A stretch of 64,000 bases of DNA from Bog-257 sp963834135 (GCA_963834135.1 CAWIAN010000010.1:682001-746000); one strand, 5' to 3'. Positions 35,932 to 45,485 are shown, counted from the stretch's first letter. The notes: generated by a model not told the origin, from the sequence alone. A program made the numbers and translations.

Positions 35932-37131
35932 ATGGAGCTATCGGCCACCATCGGTACGGTCCTCACACGGGAGGGTTCGACCGGACTTGTGTTGTGTAAC
36001 ATCGCCGGTTTTCTTCTCGCCGTCAAAGGAGCGCTGACGTTTCTGTTCTTTCAGTCGAGTCCTCAGACTGGCGCGGGCGCAACGGTTGCCCTGACGCTCG
36101 GCTGGACGCTGCTGGTTGCGGGCTACACCATCCTGGATCCCAAAAACCCCCGGAGGGACGCGCCAGCGATCGGAGTTCCACGCTGGATTTTGGTCTACCT
36201 GGCACTGGCCGGGGCCAGCCTCGCCTGGACAACCACGAACTCCGTCTCGGTTGCCACCGCCTATTGGGCCGCTACCTGCGCCGATGTTATCGCCATCTGG
36301 ATGTTGCTGAGCTATTCGCCAATTCAGGAGAACACGATCTGCATTATGCACGGATTCATTGCGGGTGCCGCCGTCGTGGCGGTCATCGCCTGCGCGGCTC
36401 CTGCCATGGATGATATGCGGTTGGGACATGAAGATTTTCTTCACCCGAATCTCATCGGATTCGAGTTTGCGATAGCCGCATTGTTTTCTGCCTATCTGGC
36501 ACAAAAACATAAAGGCTGGAGTTGGGCGTGCGCGGCGTTTGTCGTCACCACGATTCGCACGCTCAGCAAGGGAACCATTGTCGGCTTTCTGTTCGCCGCT
36601 CTTTACTACTTTCTGCACGGCCTTAAGATCTCTCGCAAGACCCGCATCTACATCGGAGTCGCCGGAGCCGCCGTTCTTCTGGGGTTCTGGGGATTGCTGG
36701 AGGCCTATCTCGATCTCTACACCTCGGGTACGAATCTGGAAACCCTGACTGGCCGCACTTACATCTGGACCACGGCGCTGGATCTGGTAACAGATAAGCC
36801 TTGGCTTGGGCATGGCTTCGATTCCTTCCGCTGGGTCTTCCCGCCCTTCGAAGACTTTCAGCCGTGGCACGCCCACAACGAATGGATCCAGCAGCTGTTT
36901 GCCTACGGTCTCATCGGACTCATCGTGGTGGTCGCGGTATACCTGAGCTTCTATCGCCGAATCAGAGCTAGCCGGAACTTGCCACTAAAATCGTTGGCCA
37001 CCGCAATCCTGATTCTCGTATTGGTTCGCGGCATTGTAGACACGGACCGCTTCGAATTGTGCTTTCCCTTGTGGCTCATGACCATGCTCTCCATCGCGCT
37101 TGCCGATACTCCTGTGTTCAGCCTCGCATGA
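35932..37131 (+). CDS. O-antigen ligase/polymerase family protein (Wzy-C)
   Basis: The 399-residue protein has about 10-12 membrane helices and the Wzy_C periplasmic loop signature: GRTYIWTTALDLVTDKPW, then GHGFDSFRWVFPPFED and HAHNEWIQQLFAYGLIG. Such proteins polymerise repeat units or ligate them to lipid A or protein. With Wzx, Wzz and export genes around it, polymerisation is the likely role. Its TGA overlaps the next ATG (ATGA). The start lies five bases after the flippase stop. Confidence 0.85.
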   Translation: MELSATIGTVLTREGSTGLVLCNIAGFLLAVKGALTFLFFQSSPQTGAGATVALTLGWTLLVAGYTILDPKNPRRDAPAIGVPRWILVYLALAGASLAWTTTNSVSVATAYWAATCADVIAIWMLLSYSPIQENTICIMHGFIAGAAVVAVIACAAPAMDDMRLGHEDFLHPNLIGFEFAIAALFSAYLAQKHKGWSWACAAFVVTTIRTLSKGTIVGFLFAALYYFLHGLKISRKTRIYIGVAGAAVLLGFWGLLEAYLDLYTSGTNLETLTGRTYIWTTALDLVTDKPWLGHGFDSFRWVFPPFEDFQPWHAHNEWIQQLFAYGLIGLIVVVAVYLSFYRRIRASRNLPLKSLATAILILVLVRGIVDTDRFELCFPLWLMTMLSIALADTPVFSLA

Positions 37132-37973
37132 CCGATAAATACTCTTTTTCCATCGTCACCCCGTCCTTCAATCAGGCGGCGTTCATCGGCGAAGCGCTGG
37201 AAAGCGTCCGGCAGCAGAACTGGACTCATGTCGAGCACGTGGTGTTCGATGGCGGATCGAGTGATGGCACAGTCGAAGCTCTCAGTCAGTACTCCGGGCG
37301 GCAACACTGGAGTCATCTGCGCTGGACATCTGAAGCTGATCGCGGACAGGGTCATGCCCTTAATAAAGGATTTGCGGCGGTATCGGGCGGCATCGTCGGC
37401 TGGCTTAACTCCGATGACCGCTATCTTCCAGGGTGCTTCGCTCGGGTGGCCAAGGTCTTCGACAAATATCCAGAGGTGGATATTGTTTACGGAGATTACC
37501 GCTGCATCGACCAAGGCGGTAACATCCAGCGGGTCCGGCGCGAGATTGAATTCAGCCGCTTCGTGCTGCTCTATCACCGCGTGCTCTATATCCCAACCAC
37601 GACCACATTTTTTCGGCGGCGAATCCTTGACCAGGGACACTTCCTGGACGAACGCTTGCACTTCGCGCTCGACGCTGAATACTTCATGCGCCTGGCGAGG
37701 AATGGATTCCGTTTCCGTCATGTGCGTGCCTTGCTGGCCGACTTCCGCTTTCAGCCTGACAGCAAAACGTGCAGCTCCCCGGAAAAACAGCTCGCGGAGA
37801 AGCGCAAGATCATGGAGGAATACTCTCCCCTGCTACAAGCGTTGCCTTGGCCGATTGCACGACGTGGCGTTGGAGGCTTGCTGAGTTCGTCAGCGGCTGC
37901 CTTGCGATATTCGAAAAAGCTCTTGCGCGGCTGCTACCTGGAAGAACGCTGGCCGATGCTCGTGCGCTCCTGA
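37128..37973 (+). CDS. Family 2 glycosyltransferase
   Basis: The 281-residue protein has a GT-A fold: SIVTPSFNQAAFIGEALESV at the N-terminus, FDGGSSDGTVEAL, a DRGQGHALNKGF segment and the metal motif LNSDDRYLPG (DxD-like). Acceptor-side residues follow in YGDYRCID and RRRILDQGHFLDE. It transfers a sugar from a nucleotide donor to the growing lipid-linked unit. Donor and acceptor are unknown. The ATG overlaps the upstream stop, so an upstream open frame starting within the ligase gene is discarded. Confidence 0.88.
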   Translation: MTDKYSFSIVTPSFNQAAFIGEALESVRQQNWTHVEHVVFDGGSSDGTVEALSQYSGRQHWSHLRWTSEADRGQGHALNKGFAAVSGGIVGWLNSDDRYLPGCFARVAKVFDKYPEVDIVYGDYRCIDQGGNIQRVRREIEFSRFVLLYHRVLYIPTTTTFFRRRILDQGHFLDERLHFALDAEYFMRLARNGFRFRHVRALLADFRFQPDSKTCSSPEKQLAEKRKIMEEYSPLLQALPWPIARRGVGGLLSSSAAALRYSKKLLRGCYLEERWPMLVRS

Positions 37974-37988
37974 TCTGAAACGGTCGTC

Positions 37989-39179
37989 ATGCACATCCTG
38001 ATCTCTGCCGTGTCCTCCGCGCGACAGCCCTCCGGCATCTGCCGTCATGCGGCCAACCTGGCAACATCCTTGTCCGAAGAGCCTGCGATTTCACGCGTGA
38101 CACTGCTGGTCGGCCAATGGCAACTTGACTATTTTCGGAGCGCGTTTGGACTGGACGGTAATGCGGTCAATGTCTCTGCCGTCGACGTCCAGAACAACTC
38201 TTGCGCGCGGAATTGGTGGTATTACAGACAATTGCCCGAGATAGCTCGGCAATACCATGCGGACGTGCTCCATCTCACGTTTCCAACGCCAGTACGGCGG
38301 CGGCAGTTTCTGTGTCCGGTCGTGTGCTCGCTCCACGATCTTTATCCTTACGATTCGCCCCGCAATTTTGGATACGTGCGAGTGTTCTTCAATCGCATCT
38401 TTCTGCGCCAATGCCTGAGGGCGAGCGACGCCATAATCTGCAGCTCTGACTTCACGCTGGATCGCCTGCGTAAGCACGCGCCCGTGGTGGCGAGCCGAAA
38501 AGCGACTCGCATTTATCAGAGCATCAGGCTGAATCCTGACAGGGCACGCGTCCCGGAAGAAGCCACGCTAGCTCGCTCACCTTTCCTGCTGACTGTAGCC
38601 CAACATCGCCAAAACAAGAATCTCCAGCTTCTTCTCTCCGCATTCGCTGAATTGCGGCGACGGCAAGACCCCAAAGAGCAGCTGCGTCTTGTCATTGTCG
38701 GCGCGGAAGGACCGGAAACCTGTCATCTCCGTTCTCTTGTGCAACGACTGTCGCTTCAGGACGACGTGCAATTCGAAGCCGCTCTGACGGACGCTCAGCT
38801 CTGTCAGCTTTATCAGGAGTGCGAGCTGATGATTGTGCCTTCCAGCATAGAGGGCTTCTGTTTGCCGGTCGCCGAGGCACTGCGTTGCGGCAGTCGCGTG
38901 CTCTGCTCCGACATTCCGGTCTTACGAGAGGTGGGCGGATCCAGCTGTCGCTACTTCAATCTGCAGCAGGAGCAACCGGCATCGGCGCTCGCACACGCAA
39001 TTGAGGCGGCATTGCTGACACCGCCGGCAGTGCCAATTAAGGTAGACCGCTTCTCGGCCAGGGAAATTGCCCGCCAATATGTCGCGCTTTACTCCGGTTT
39101 GGCCGCCGGAGAAGGCGTACTCGCAAGTCCGCAGCTTGCCGATCTCAATGCAGTTCAATGTGACAGATACGCCAGCTAG
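37989..39179 (+). CDS. Family 4 (GT-B) glycosyltransferase
   Basis: The 396-residue protein has the GT-B layout: an N-terminal Rossmann domain with a glycine/serine loop (SSARQPSGICRHAANLA), HLTFPTP and CSLHDLYPYD. A C-terminal domain has VAQHRQNKNLQLLL, LVIVGAEGPE and the EGFCLPVAEALRCG donor motif (E-x7-E type). It should use a nucleotide sugar, adding one residue of the repeat unit. It lies 15 bases after the GT2 gene and its 3' end overlaps the next gene by 32 bases. Confidence 0.88.
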   Translation: MHILISAVSSARQPSGICRHAANLATSLSEEPAISRVTLLVGQWQLDYFRSAFGLDGNAVNVSAVDVQNNSCARNWWYYRQLPEIARQYHADVLHLTFPTPVRRRQFLCPVVCSLHDLYPYDSPRNFGYVRVFFNRIFLRQCLRASDAIICSSDFTLDRLRKHAPVVASRKATRIYQSIRLNPDRARVPEEATLARSPFLLTVAQHRQNKNLQLLLSAFAELRRRQDPKEQLRLVIVGAEGPETCHLRSLVQRLSLQDDVQFEAALTDAQLCQLYQECELMIVPSSIEGFCLPVAEALRCGSRVLCSDIPVLREVGGSSCRYFNLQQEQPASALAHAIEAALLTPPAVPIKVDRFSAREIARQYVALYSGLAAGEGVLASPQLADLNAVQCDRYAS

Positions 39180-39981
39180 CGATTGCTACTGTCCGCGTGC
39201 CAACGTGCTCGGAGTTGGCGTCCACGCGGTGGACATGACTCGCGCTGTCAACATCATCGCCCATGCGGTTCTCGATCGCACCGAAGGATATATCTGTGTG
39301 ACCGGAGTGCATGGCGTCATGGAAGCGCAGCGCGATCCGGCTTTGCGTGAAGTCTTCTCGCGCGCTCTCATGGTCGTGCCGGACGGCATGCCGACTGTGT
39401 GGATGGGCCGTCTTCAGGGACATCGGCGAATGCAGCGAGTATTCGGGCCCGACCTGATGCTCGGCGTCATGAATAATCGGCAGCTGCGAAACTGCTCTCA
39501 TTTTTTGTATGGAGGTGCCGAAGGGATTGCCGAACAACTTGAGCGATCCCTGCGCCGGCGCTTTCCTGCCATTCGAATCGTAGGAACCTATACCCCGCCA
39601 TTCCGACCGCTAAACGAGATCGAACAAACACATCTGAGCCAGTCAATCGCAAGCGTGCAGCCCGACATTGTGTGGATTGGTTTGAGCACCCCAAAGCAAG
39701 AGCGCTTCATGGCCGAGTATCTGCCACGTCTCGACTGCACATTGATGATTGGTGTGGGCGCTGCCTTCGATTTTCACTCTGGAAAGCTCAAAGACAGTCC
39801 GTCATGGGTGAAGCAGCTTGGGCTGCAATGGCTGCACCGGCTTCTTCAGGAACCTGCCCGGCTGTGGAAGCGCTACTTGATCAATAACCCTCTGTTTCTC
39901 GCGCAAGCTATCTTGCAAGTGACAGGCCTGCGCCGATTCGACCTCTCCCACGAACCGGTGTCGAGAAGCCGTTCCAATTGA
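39148..39981 (+). CDS. WecG/TagA/CpsF-family glycosyltransferase
   Basis: The 277-residue protein has the full family pattern: NVLGVGVHAVDM, GVHGVMEAQRDP, VPDGMPTVWMGRLQG, RVFGPDLMLGVM, FLYGGAEG, WIGLSTPKQERFMAEY, then MIGVGAAFDFHSGKLKDSP and the basic tail WLHRLLQEPARLWKRYLI. Family members transfer N-acetylmannosaminuronate or ManNAc-like sugars onto the lipid carrier-linked first sugar. The tail suggests membrane association. ATG at 39148 is chosen; the frame is open upstream inside the GT4 gene. Confidence 0.9.
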   Translation: MQFNVTDTPASDCYCPRANVLGVGVHAVDMTRAVNIIAHAVLDRTEGYICVTGVHGVMEAQRDPALREVFSRALMVVPDGMPTVWMGRLQGHRRMQRVFGPDLMLGVMNNRQLRNCSHFLYGGAEGIAEQLERSLRRRFPAIRIVGTYTPPFRPLNEIEQTHLSQSIASVQPDIVWIGLSTPKQERFMAEYLPRLDCTLMIGVGAAFDFHSGKLKDSPSWVKQLGLQWLHRLLQEPARLWKRYLINNPLFLAQAILQVTGLRRFDLSHEPVSRSRSN

Positions 39982-40048
39982 ACCAGCAGAAAGCGCCTGC
40001 CCGCTCTCGCTAGCCGCAACATTTCCCCGTATTCCGAGGCCAATCACG

Positions 40049-41194
40049 GTGGCAACCTCCGAACGCATTCTGACCACAGTCCCGAACGCTTCCAATGTGC
40101 AACGCGTCGCACCTCGTTCTGCGGACGTGTTGTATGGCCCGGCCTGGCGGCGGCCGACAATCGATTTCGTGATGATCTCGCTATGTCTGATCGCGATTCC
40201 GGCTTTGTTTGGAGAGACCATCGCTGCTCGTGCGTCGTATGCTCCATCGATTGCGCAGCCTTACCTGATTGCGCTCATGATCACAACGATCTTCGCCTTC
40301 ACGGGTGTTTACCCACGCCACCCAACGCCTCTCGACATCGCAGATACCGAGGGGCTGGTGCGCGGTGTTGTCTGCACGATGATCCTTCTTGCGATCGGCA
40401 GCTTTGGCAACCGCATCGCGCCCGACTACTGCGTGGTTACAACAGCAGTGTTCGTAATAGCCGCCCTGATCGTGCAGCGAGAGTTTGCTCACATCCTGAG
40501 GCGACGTGATTCCACTGGCCTGTTTTGGCCGAAGGCTTCTTTGGCCGATACCCCATCCGGGTTTGGCGGCTCCGGTTCGGTATCCGGATATGACGCTTCC
40601 TTTGAGATGTCGTACGGGAGGAGCCCGGCAAGCCATCTGGTGAAGCGAGCTGTAGATATTGTCCTCGCCACCGCATTGCTGGCCCTGGTCATGCCGCTGC
40701 TCTTGATCGTAGCCGTGCTCATCCGGATTGATTCGCTCGGGCCGGTGTTGATTCGGCAGCGACGAATCGGCCTTAACGGCGCGTCGTTTCTCATGTGGAA
40801 GTTCCGGAGCATGCACGCCGGAGTCGAGCGCTATGCGCATTCGCCGGTAAGCGACACCGATCCGCGGCTGACCAGATTCGGTCGCTCGTTACGTCGCCTC
40901 AGCATCGACGAATTGCCGCAACTGTTCAATGTACTCACGGGTGACATGAGCCTGGTGGGCCCTCGTCCGGAGATGCCGTTCATCGTGAAGAAATACACGC
41001 CTCACGAACGGCTGAGGCTGCATGCGACACCAGGAATTACCGGGCTCTGGCAGATCAGTCCGGCGCGCGCCATGCCTATTCACAAAAATCTCGAACTCGA
41101 TCTTTTCTACATCGAGCACCGCAACATCTTTTTGGACCTCGCAATCCTTCTGCGCACGATCACGGCCGTCGCTCGGGGTATCGGCGCGAATTGA
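40049..41194 (+). CDS. Undecaprenyl-phosphate sugar-phosphate transferase (bacterial sugar transferase)
   Basis: The 381-residue protein has four N-terminal membrane helices (reduced against full-size WcaJ/WbaP, which also carry a nucleotide-binding-like middle domain). A fifth helix (DIVLATALLALVMPLLLIVA) and the catalytic domain follow, with KFRSMH, RFGRSLRRLSIDELPQ, LVGPRPEMP and GITGLWQIS. It should start the repeat unit by transferring hexose-1-phosphate to undecaprenyl phosphate. The start is GTG. It lies 67 bases after WecG-like and ahead of the epimerase. Confidence 0.9.
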   Translation: MATSERILTTVPNASNVQRVAPRSADVLYGPAWRRPTIDFVMISLCLIAIPALFGETIAARASYAPSIAQPYLIALMITTIFAFTGVYPRHPTPLDIADTEGLVRGVVCTMILLAIGSFGNRIAPDYCVVTTAVFVIAALIVQREFAHILRRRDSTGLFWPKASLADTPSGFGGSGSVSGYDASFEMSYGRSPASHLVKRAVDIVLATALLALVMPLLLIVAVLIRIDSLGPVLIRQRRIGLNGASFLMWKFRSMHAGVERYAHSPVSDTDPRLTRFGRSLRRLSIDELPQLFNVLTGDMSLVGPRPEMPFIVKKYTPHERLRLHATPGITGLWQISPARAMPIHKNLELDLFYIEHRNIFLDLAILLRTITAVARGIGAN

Positions 41195-41260
41195 AGTCTG
41201 TGAATCCTGACGCTTCGTTCGAAGAATACAAACACCCGCTTCTATCCAGGAGAATCAGTG

Positions 41261-42271
41261 ATGCTTCCCAACAATGAGAGAGTCGTTGTCACAGGTGCTG
41301 GAGGTTTTATTGGCCATCATCTGGTCAGCTTCCTTAAAGGCCAGGGCTATTGGGTCCGGGGCGTCGACGTGAAGCTCCCGGAATTTGGTGCCACTGCCGC
41401 CAACGAGTTCCAGATTCTGGATCTGCGCCGCTGGGAGAACTGCCTTGAGGCGACGCGCTCGGCAGACGTGGTCTACGCGTTAGCCGCCGATATGGGGGGA
41501 ATGGGTTACATCTCCAGCAACCACGCTCTGATTCTGCATAACAATTCCCTGATTAACCTGCACACACTGGAGGCTGCGCGCACTAACGGCGTTCGTCGTT
41601 ACCTCTTCACCTCTTCAGCCTGTGTGTACCCGGAGTATCGTCAGCAACGGCCCGACGTTGCGCCGTTGCGTGAAGCCGAGGCGTATCCTGCCGAACCGCA
41701 AGACGCCTACGGATGGGAGAAGCTGATTACCGAGCAACTGTGTACGCACTACCGCCGCGACTACGGTATCGAAACGCGCATTGTCCGCTTCCACAACATC
41801 TTTGGTCCAAATGGAACCTTTGACGGTGGCCGGGAGAAAGCTCCGGCAGCCCTGTGCCGCAAAATCGCCGTTGCGAAGCTGACGGGCAATCCCGAGATCG
41901 AAATCTGGGGCGACGGGGAACAGACCCGATCGTTCTGTTATATCGAAGACTGTGTGCGAGGCATTTACAAACTCATGCAGTCGAATTTCCATGACCCGCT
42001 GAACCTGGGCCAGGATCGAATGATCAGCATCAACCAGCTGGCGTATATGGTCGCTGCGATTGCTGGGGTCGATGTACGGCTGAAGCACGTCCCGGGACCC
42101 CAGGGCGTCCGCGGCCGGAATTCCGACAACGCATTGCTGCGTCAGATTTTGAACTGGGAGCCGGAAGTCAGTCTCGAGGTTGGATTGGCGAAGACCTACA
42201 GGTGGATAGAATCTCAGGTTGCGGAACAACTCAGGGAAGTAACGCCGCACTGCGCCGTCGAGGTGGCTTGA
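41261..42271 (+). CDS. GDP-mannose 3,5-epimerase-like enzyme (plant GME type)
   Basis: The 336-residue extended SDR protein has TGAGGFIG at 11-18 for NAD and SSACVYPE with Cys121. AEPQDAYGWEK supplies Tyr150 and Lys154, then RFHNIFGPNGTFDGGREKAP (Lys193), DGEQTRSFCYIEDC and GPQGVRGRNSDN. These match plant GDP-mannose 3,5-epimerase in order and detail, including its catalytic Cys and Lys, so it probably turns GDP-D-mannose into GDP-L-galactose or GDP-L-gulose. ATG at 41261 follows AGGAG; a GTG directly before it is possible. It would feed an L-sugar to this polymer. Confidence 0.85.
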   Translation: MLPNNERVVVTGAGGFIGHHLVSFLKGQGYWVRGVDVKLPEFGATAANEFQILDLRRWENCLEATRSADVVYALAADMGGMGYISSNHALILHNNSLINLHTLEAARTNGVRRYLFTSSACVYPEYRQQRPDVAPLREAEAYPAEPQDAYGWEKLITEQLCTHYRRDYGIETRIVRFHNIFGPNGTFDGGREKAPAALCRKIAVAKLTGNPEIEIWGDGEQTRSFCYIEDCVRGIYKLMQSNFHDPLNLGQDRMISINQLAYMVAAIAGVDVRLKHVPGPQGVRGRNSDNALLRQILNWEPEVSLEVGLAKTYRWIESQVAEQLREVTPHCAVEVA

Positions 42272-42284
42272 GGCCACCGTTTTA

Positions 42285-43595
42285 ATGCCGCTCTCGCCGG
42301 CCATCCGCGTTCACAGATCCTTTAGTAGTAACGGTGGATGGCTTGCTTTGAAGTCAAGAGTCAAGACATTCTTGCGCTTCCGTCCTACCTATTTTGTCGT
42401 CGGCGCACTGTTAATAATCGTCTGTTCAACCATCGCGACCAGCGAGCCGGACTCTTACGCAGGGCCAACTTATCCCGTCGATGCAGCTTTCTTCGGAATG
42501 CACATCCATCATGCTGGTGCGGGAACCGCCTGGCCCGCCGTGCCTTTCGGCGGCTGGCGGCTCTGGGATTCAGGGGTAGCTTGGCCGCAACTTGAGCCGG
42601 CGCCTGGCAAATGGAACTTTGAACTGTTAGATAGATACACGCAGATCGCCGCCGGCCATCACGTAGATATTCTGCTGACGCTAGGCCTGACTCCAGCCTG
42701 GGCATCCGCTCGTCCGGACGAGCCGTCTGCCTACGCCAAAGGCAATGCAGCAGAGCCTCGGCACCTCGCTGATTGGGAGCTGTACGTTCGCACCGTTGCT
42801 ACCCGGTACAAGGGAGTTATTCACAACTACGAAATCTGGAACGAGCCGAATGTGAAAGGCACCTTCACGGGAAGCACGAACACTATGCTGGATCTGTCGC
42901 GGAGCGCCTACCGCGTTCTGAAGTCGGTCGATCCCACCATCACCGTTGTCTCTCCGTCGCCAACAGCGAACGACGGGGTCTCGTGGCTGAGCAATTACCT
43001 CCAGCGCGGCGGCTGCGAGTACGCCGATGTGATCGGCTATCACTTCTATGTGACCCCCAAACCGCCTGAAGAAATGCTGCCGCTGATTAAGAAGGTGAAA
43101 GCCACGACCCGTCGACGCGACTGCGATGACAAGCCGATCTGGAATACAGAATCCGGCTGGGCTGCGCCGAAACGATTCTCATCGGAAGACGAAGCGGCCG
43201 GTTACCTGATGCGAACGTACCTGCTCAACTGGCTGTTCGGCGTGCAGCGTTGCTACTGGTACGCCTGGGACAACCACAACTGGAGCACTCTCGACCTGAC
43301 GTCGCGCTCCCGCAGCCAGATGACAAGCGCCGGGGCAGCCTATGGCGTCCTTCATAGCTGGATGCTTGGAGCTGTTATTCGCTCGTGCGAACGGGAGCGT
43401 TCGGGAGTCTGGATCTGTCAGTTGGATCTGGCATCCTCGTCGAGTAGAGTGATCTGGTCTGAGAACGCGCAGCATTCGTTCGACGTCCCAGCCTGGTGGC
43501 ATGTGCGGACGATTACCTCCTGGACCGGCGAGAACCAACCGCTGACAATCCCGCTTTCCGTCGGACCCGCGCCCGTCCTGCTTTGCAGCCAATAG
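42285..43595 (+). CDS. Secreted or membrane-anchored glycoside hydrolase (clan GH-A-like)
   Basis: The 436-residue protein has an N-terminal membrane segment (TYFVVGALLIIVCSTIA) and a TIM-barrel glycosidase core. NYEIWNEPNV contributes the likely acid/base Glu187 and PIWNTESGW the likely nucleophile Glu289, the order seen in GH39/GH5-type retaining enzymes. A small C-terminal beta domain follows. In a polysaccharide locus it may trim or release the polymer. GH family is not certain. It is the last gene of the plus-strand operon and converges with the redox operon 27 bases away. Confidence 0.8.
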   Translation: MPLSPAIRVHRSFSSNGGWLALKSRVKTFLRFRPTYFVVGALLIIVCSTIATSEPDSYAGPTYPVDAAFFGMHIHHAGAGTAWPAVPFGGWRLWDSGVAWPQLEPAPGKWNFELLDRYTQIAAGHHVDILLTLGLTPAWASARPDEPSAYAKGNAAEPRHLADWELYVRTVATRYKGVIHNYEIWNEPNVKGTFTGSTNTMLDLSRSAYRVLKSVDPTITVVSPSPTANDGVSWLSNYLQRGGCEYADVIGYHFYVTPKPPEEMLPLIKKVKATTRRRDCDDKPIWNTESGWAAPKRFSSEDEAAGYLMRTYLLNWLFGVQRCYWYAWDNHNWSTLDLTSRSRSQMTSAGAAYGVLHSWMLGAVIRSCERERSGVWICQLDLASSSSRVIWSENAQHSFDVPAWWHVRTITSWTGENQPLTIPLSVGPAPVLLCSQ

Positions 43596-43622
43596 CCCAG
43601 CGCTCTTGCAGCACTCTCCAAC

Positions 43623-44903
43623 CTAGTTCTTCCCTTCCGCGACCTGCAAATCCAGAGCGGCACGTTCGCCGTTGATGATCACTGTGCCGGCATCCAGCAA
43701 TTGCTGTCCGGTGCAATCATAGCTGGCAAAACATTTCATCAGCCGATATGGCAGGAAGAACTCTACTGCTTCACCCTTGCTGTCCCCCTGCACGTGAATA
43801 CTGGTGCTGAAGTCGACACCATCGAAGTCGACGTCAGGCGGAAAGTAATCCAGTAGCGGCCGGATGAGGTGCGAGATATGTTCGTCGAACGCCAGCGCGG
43901 CCAGCTTGTAGCGAGAGCTGGCGGAAGCGACCTCCAGCGGAGTGGTGGTCGCTAACTGCAAATACGACCCCTGCCGGAAACCAATGAATGCGGGCGGCGG
44001 CGCATAAGCAACGAAGTGCGCTTCCGAATCGAGAGCGGTCCTCATGCGATCGATAGCATCCTGGTTCTGGCGCTGTAATCCGGCAAGCGACTCGGGTGTG
44101 ATGATTCGCGCGGACGTTGTCTTCAGAAGAGCGTTGGAAACGTAACTGGGATTCGCCGCGGGGGGCGAGGCCGGAGCACTGATCAGCGATGCCGTCTGCG
44201 CCTGTGCTGTCCGAGGCGGATTTCGTTCCTTCCACTCTTCGGGCGGAGCACCCTCTCTGAGCCATAGCGATTGTGGCTCGCCATTCAAGAAGATCTCCGC
44301 GTCGAGAATCGCGGACTGCTTTTCGTCGTCGTTCTTCGCATCGACGAACCTTTGCGCGGCGCTCACGGGAATGATGACCACAACGTTTTCCGGCACCTCT
44401 GAGCTCATTCCCATTGCCTGTCGCCGCACATGGTGAGACACCTCGATGGCGAACGCCGAAAACTCAGAATCATCCGGGAAGTGCGGCGCCTCCGCCTGCA
44501 GTATTGGAACGATCACCTGGCGGAAGGTTTCCTTTAGTCGCGCATCGTCGTCCATCCGCTCTGCTGAATACGACGCATAGTAGTTACCGGTAATTGAGAG
44601 CACAGTTTTGCGCTGATACGATTCGAACCGAATGGAACGCAGATCGGCGGCCTGCATTTTCGCAACGTCTACATCCAGGGTGCGGCATAGATAGAAAGCG
44701 TACGGAAACTTGTGCTCTTCAATCTGTTTGCCGATCAGCATCAACGTCTGCAGATGCAGTTGTTGCAAGCGTTGCATCTTGGGATCCTGCAGCTCCATTG
44801 GCGTGATCGCCTGTCCGAATGCGGTTGGTAAGGCGATGGCGCTCCACAGCACAGCAAGCGTCAACCAGCGCCGAATCCACACGACTGCCTCTTCTGTCCT
44901 CAT
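43623..44903 (-). CDS. Unknown exported protein, last gene of redox operon
   Basis: I do not recognise this 426-residue protein. It has a signal-type N-terminus (LTLAVLWSAIALPTAFGQA), a helical region with several Tyr and His residues (LCRTLDVDVAK, YYASYSAERMDDD), an Ala/Pro-rich linker near residue 240 (TASLISAPASPPAANPS) and a C-terminal half that repeats the themes of the first (LAALAFDEHISHL, ISVHVQG-like). No heme or copper motif is seen. It starts six bases after the cupredoxin stop, so it is made with it. A GTG seven codons in, with GAGG upstream, could be the true start. Confidence 0.7.
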   Translation of the reverse strand: MRTEEAVVWIRRWLTLAVLWSAIALPTAFGQAITPMELQDPKMQRLQQLHLQTLMLIGKQIEEHKFPYAFYLCRTLDVDVAKMQAADLRSIRFESYQRKTVLSITGNYYASYSAERMDDDARLKETFRQVIVPILQAEAPHFPDDSEFSAFAIEVSHHVRRQAMGMSSEVPENVVVIIPVSAAQRFVDAKNDDEKQSAILDAEIFLNGEPQSLWLREGAPPEEWKERNPPRTAQAQTASLISAPASPPAANPSYVSNALLKTTSARIITPESLAGLQRQNQDAIDRMRTALDSEAHFVAYAPPPAFIGFRQGSYLQLATTTPLEVASASSRYKLAALAFDEHISHLIRPLLDYFPPDVDFDGVDFSTSIHVQGDSKGEAVEFFLPYRLMKCFASYDCTGQQLLDAGTVIINGERAALDLQVAEGKN

Positions 44904-44909
44904 CGCCGT

Positions 44910-45485
44910 TTACTTTGCAAGCGTGAAGTCCGCTTTTCCCGCCCCCGCCACATCTACTGCTTTACTCTGAGGCTTGGAGCCCTCGTGCCACGCGACCACG
45001 GTGTACTTTCCGTCCGGTATGTTGTCGATCTTGAAGTTCCCGGCGGAGTCAGTCTGCGCAAAGTACGGTGTGGGACTCACCACGATAAAGCCCGACATCT
45101 CAGAGTGGACGTTGCAGAGCAAGGGCACCACTCCGGCATGGTCGAACTTATACGACCGCTTGTCGCCTTTTGGCCACGTGCCCATGTTGTGCCCATCCTT
45201 CTTATTGCCTCCCACTGAGGGCCAAAAAACGTTGTGCTGCACTGAGTCGTCGTTTTGGAAGTCCACAGTGGTTCCCTCTTGCACGACGACGAGGTGGGGA
45301 ACAAAAGCCAGCCCGCGCTGGCTGACCGTGACGCTCTTGCTGGGCGCGGGGAAAGTCTTGCCCGGTATCGCGTCTACGTAGACGACGGAGTTGCCACTTG
45401 AGACTTTGCCTTCCAGAGTTCCGGCAAACGCCGTGCCTCCGCATGCTGCGATCAGAAGTGCGAAGCTAAAAAGATTATGTTTCAC
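44910..45485 (-). CDS. Exported cupredoxin-like copper protein with a carboxypeptidase-regulatory-like tail
   Basis: The 191-residue protein has a signal peptide (FALLIAACGGTAFAG) and a cupredoxin domain with type 1 copper ligands His84 (SVQHNVFWP), Cys124, His127 and Met130 (CNVHSEMSGF). The C-terminal part (TDSAGNFKIDNIPDGKYTVV) is a CarboxypepD-reg-like beta sandwich. Such proteins are often labelled methylamine-utilisation proteins, but no methylamine genes are near. It should carry single electrons outside the cytoplasmic membrane. It is in one operon with two cytochrome proteins. Confidence 0.85.
   Translation of the reverse strand: MKHNLFSFALLIAACGGTAFAGTLEGKVSSGNSVVYVDAIPGKTFPAPSKSVTVSQRGLAFVPHLVVVQEGTTVDFQNDDSVQHNVFWPSVGGNKKDGHNMGTWPKGDKRSYKFDHAGVVPLLCNVHSEMSGFIVVSPTPYFAQTDSAGNFKIDNIPDGKYTVVAWHEGSKPQSKAVDVAGAGKADFTLAK

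Noticed and set aside
35938..36876. Long minus-strand open frame of 312 codons opposite the O-antigen ligase
   Set aside because: The plus strand has the conserved Wzy_C motifs; the minus frame is low-complexity and has no homology-like pattern.
44910..45485. Methylamine utilisation gene (the usual label for this protein type)
   Set aside because: No methylamine dehydrogenase or related gene is nearby; only the cupredoxin site is supported.
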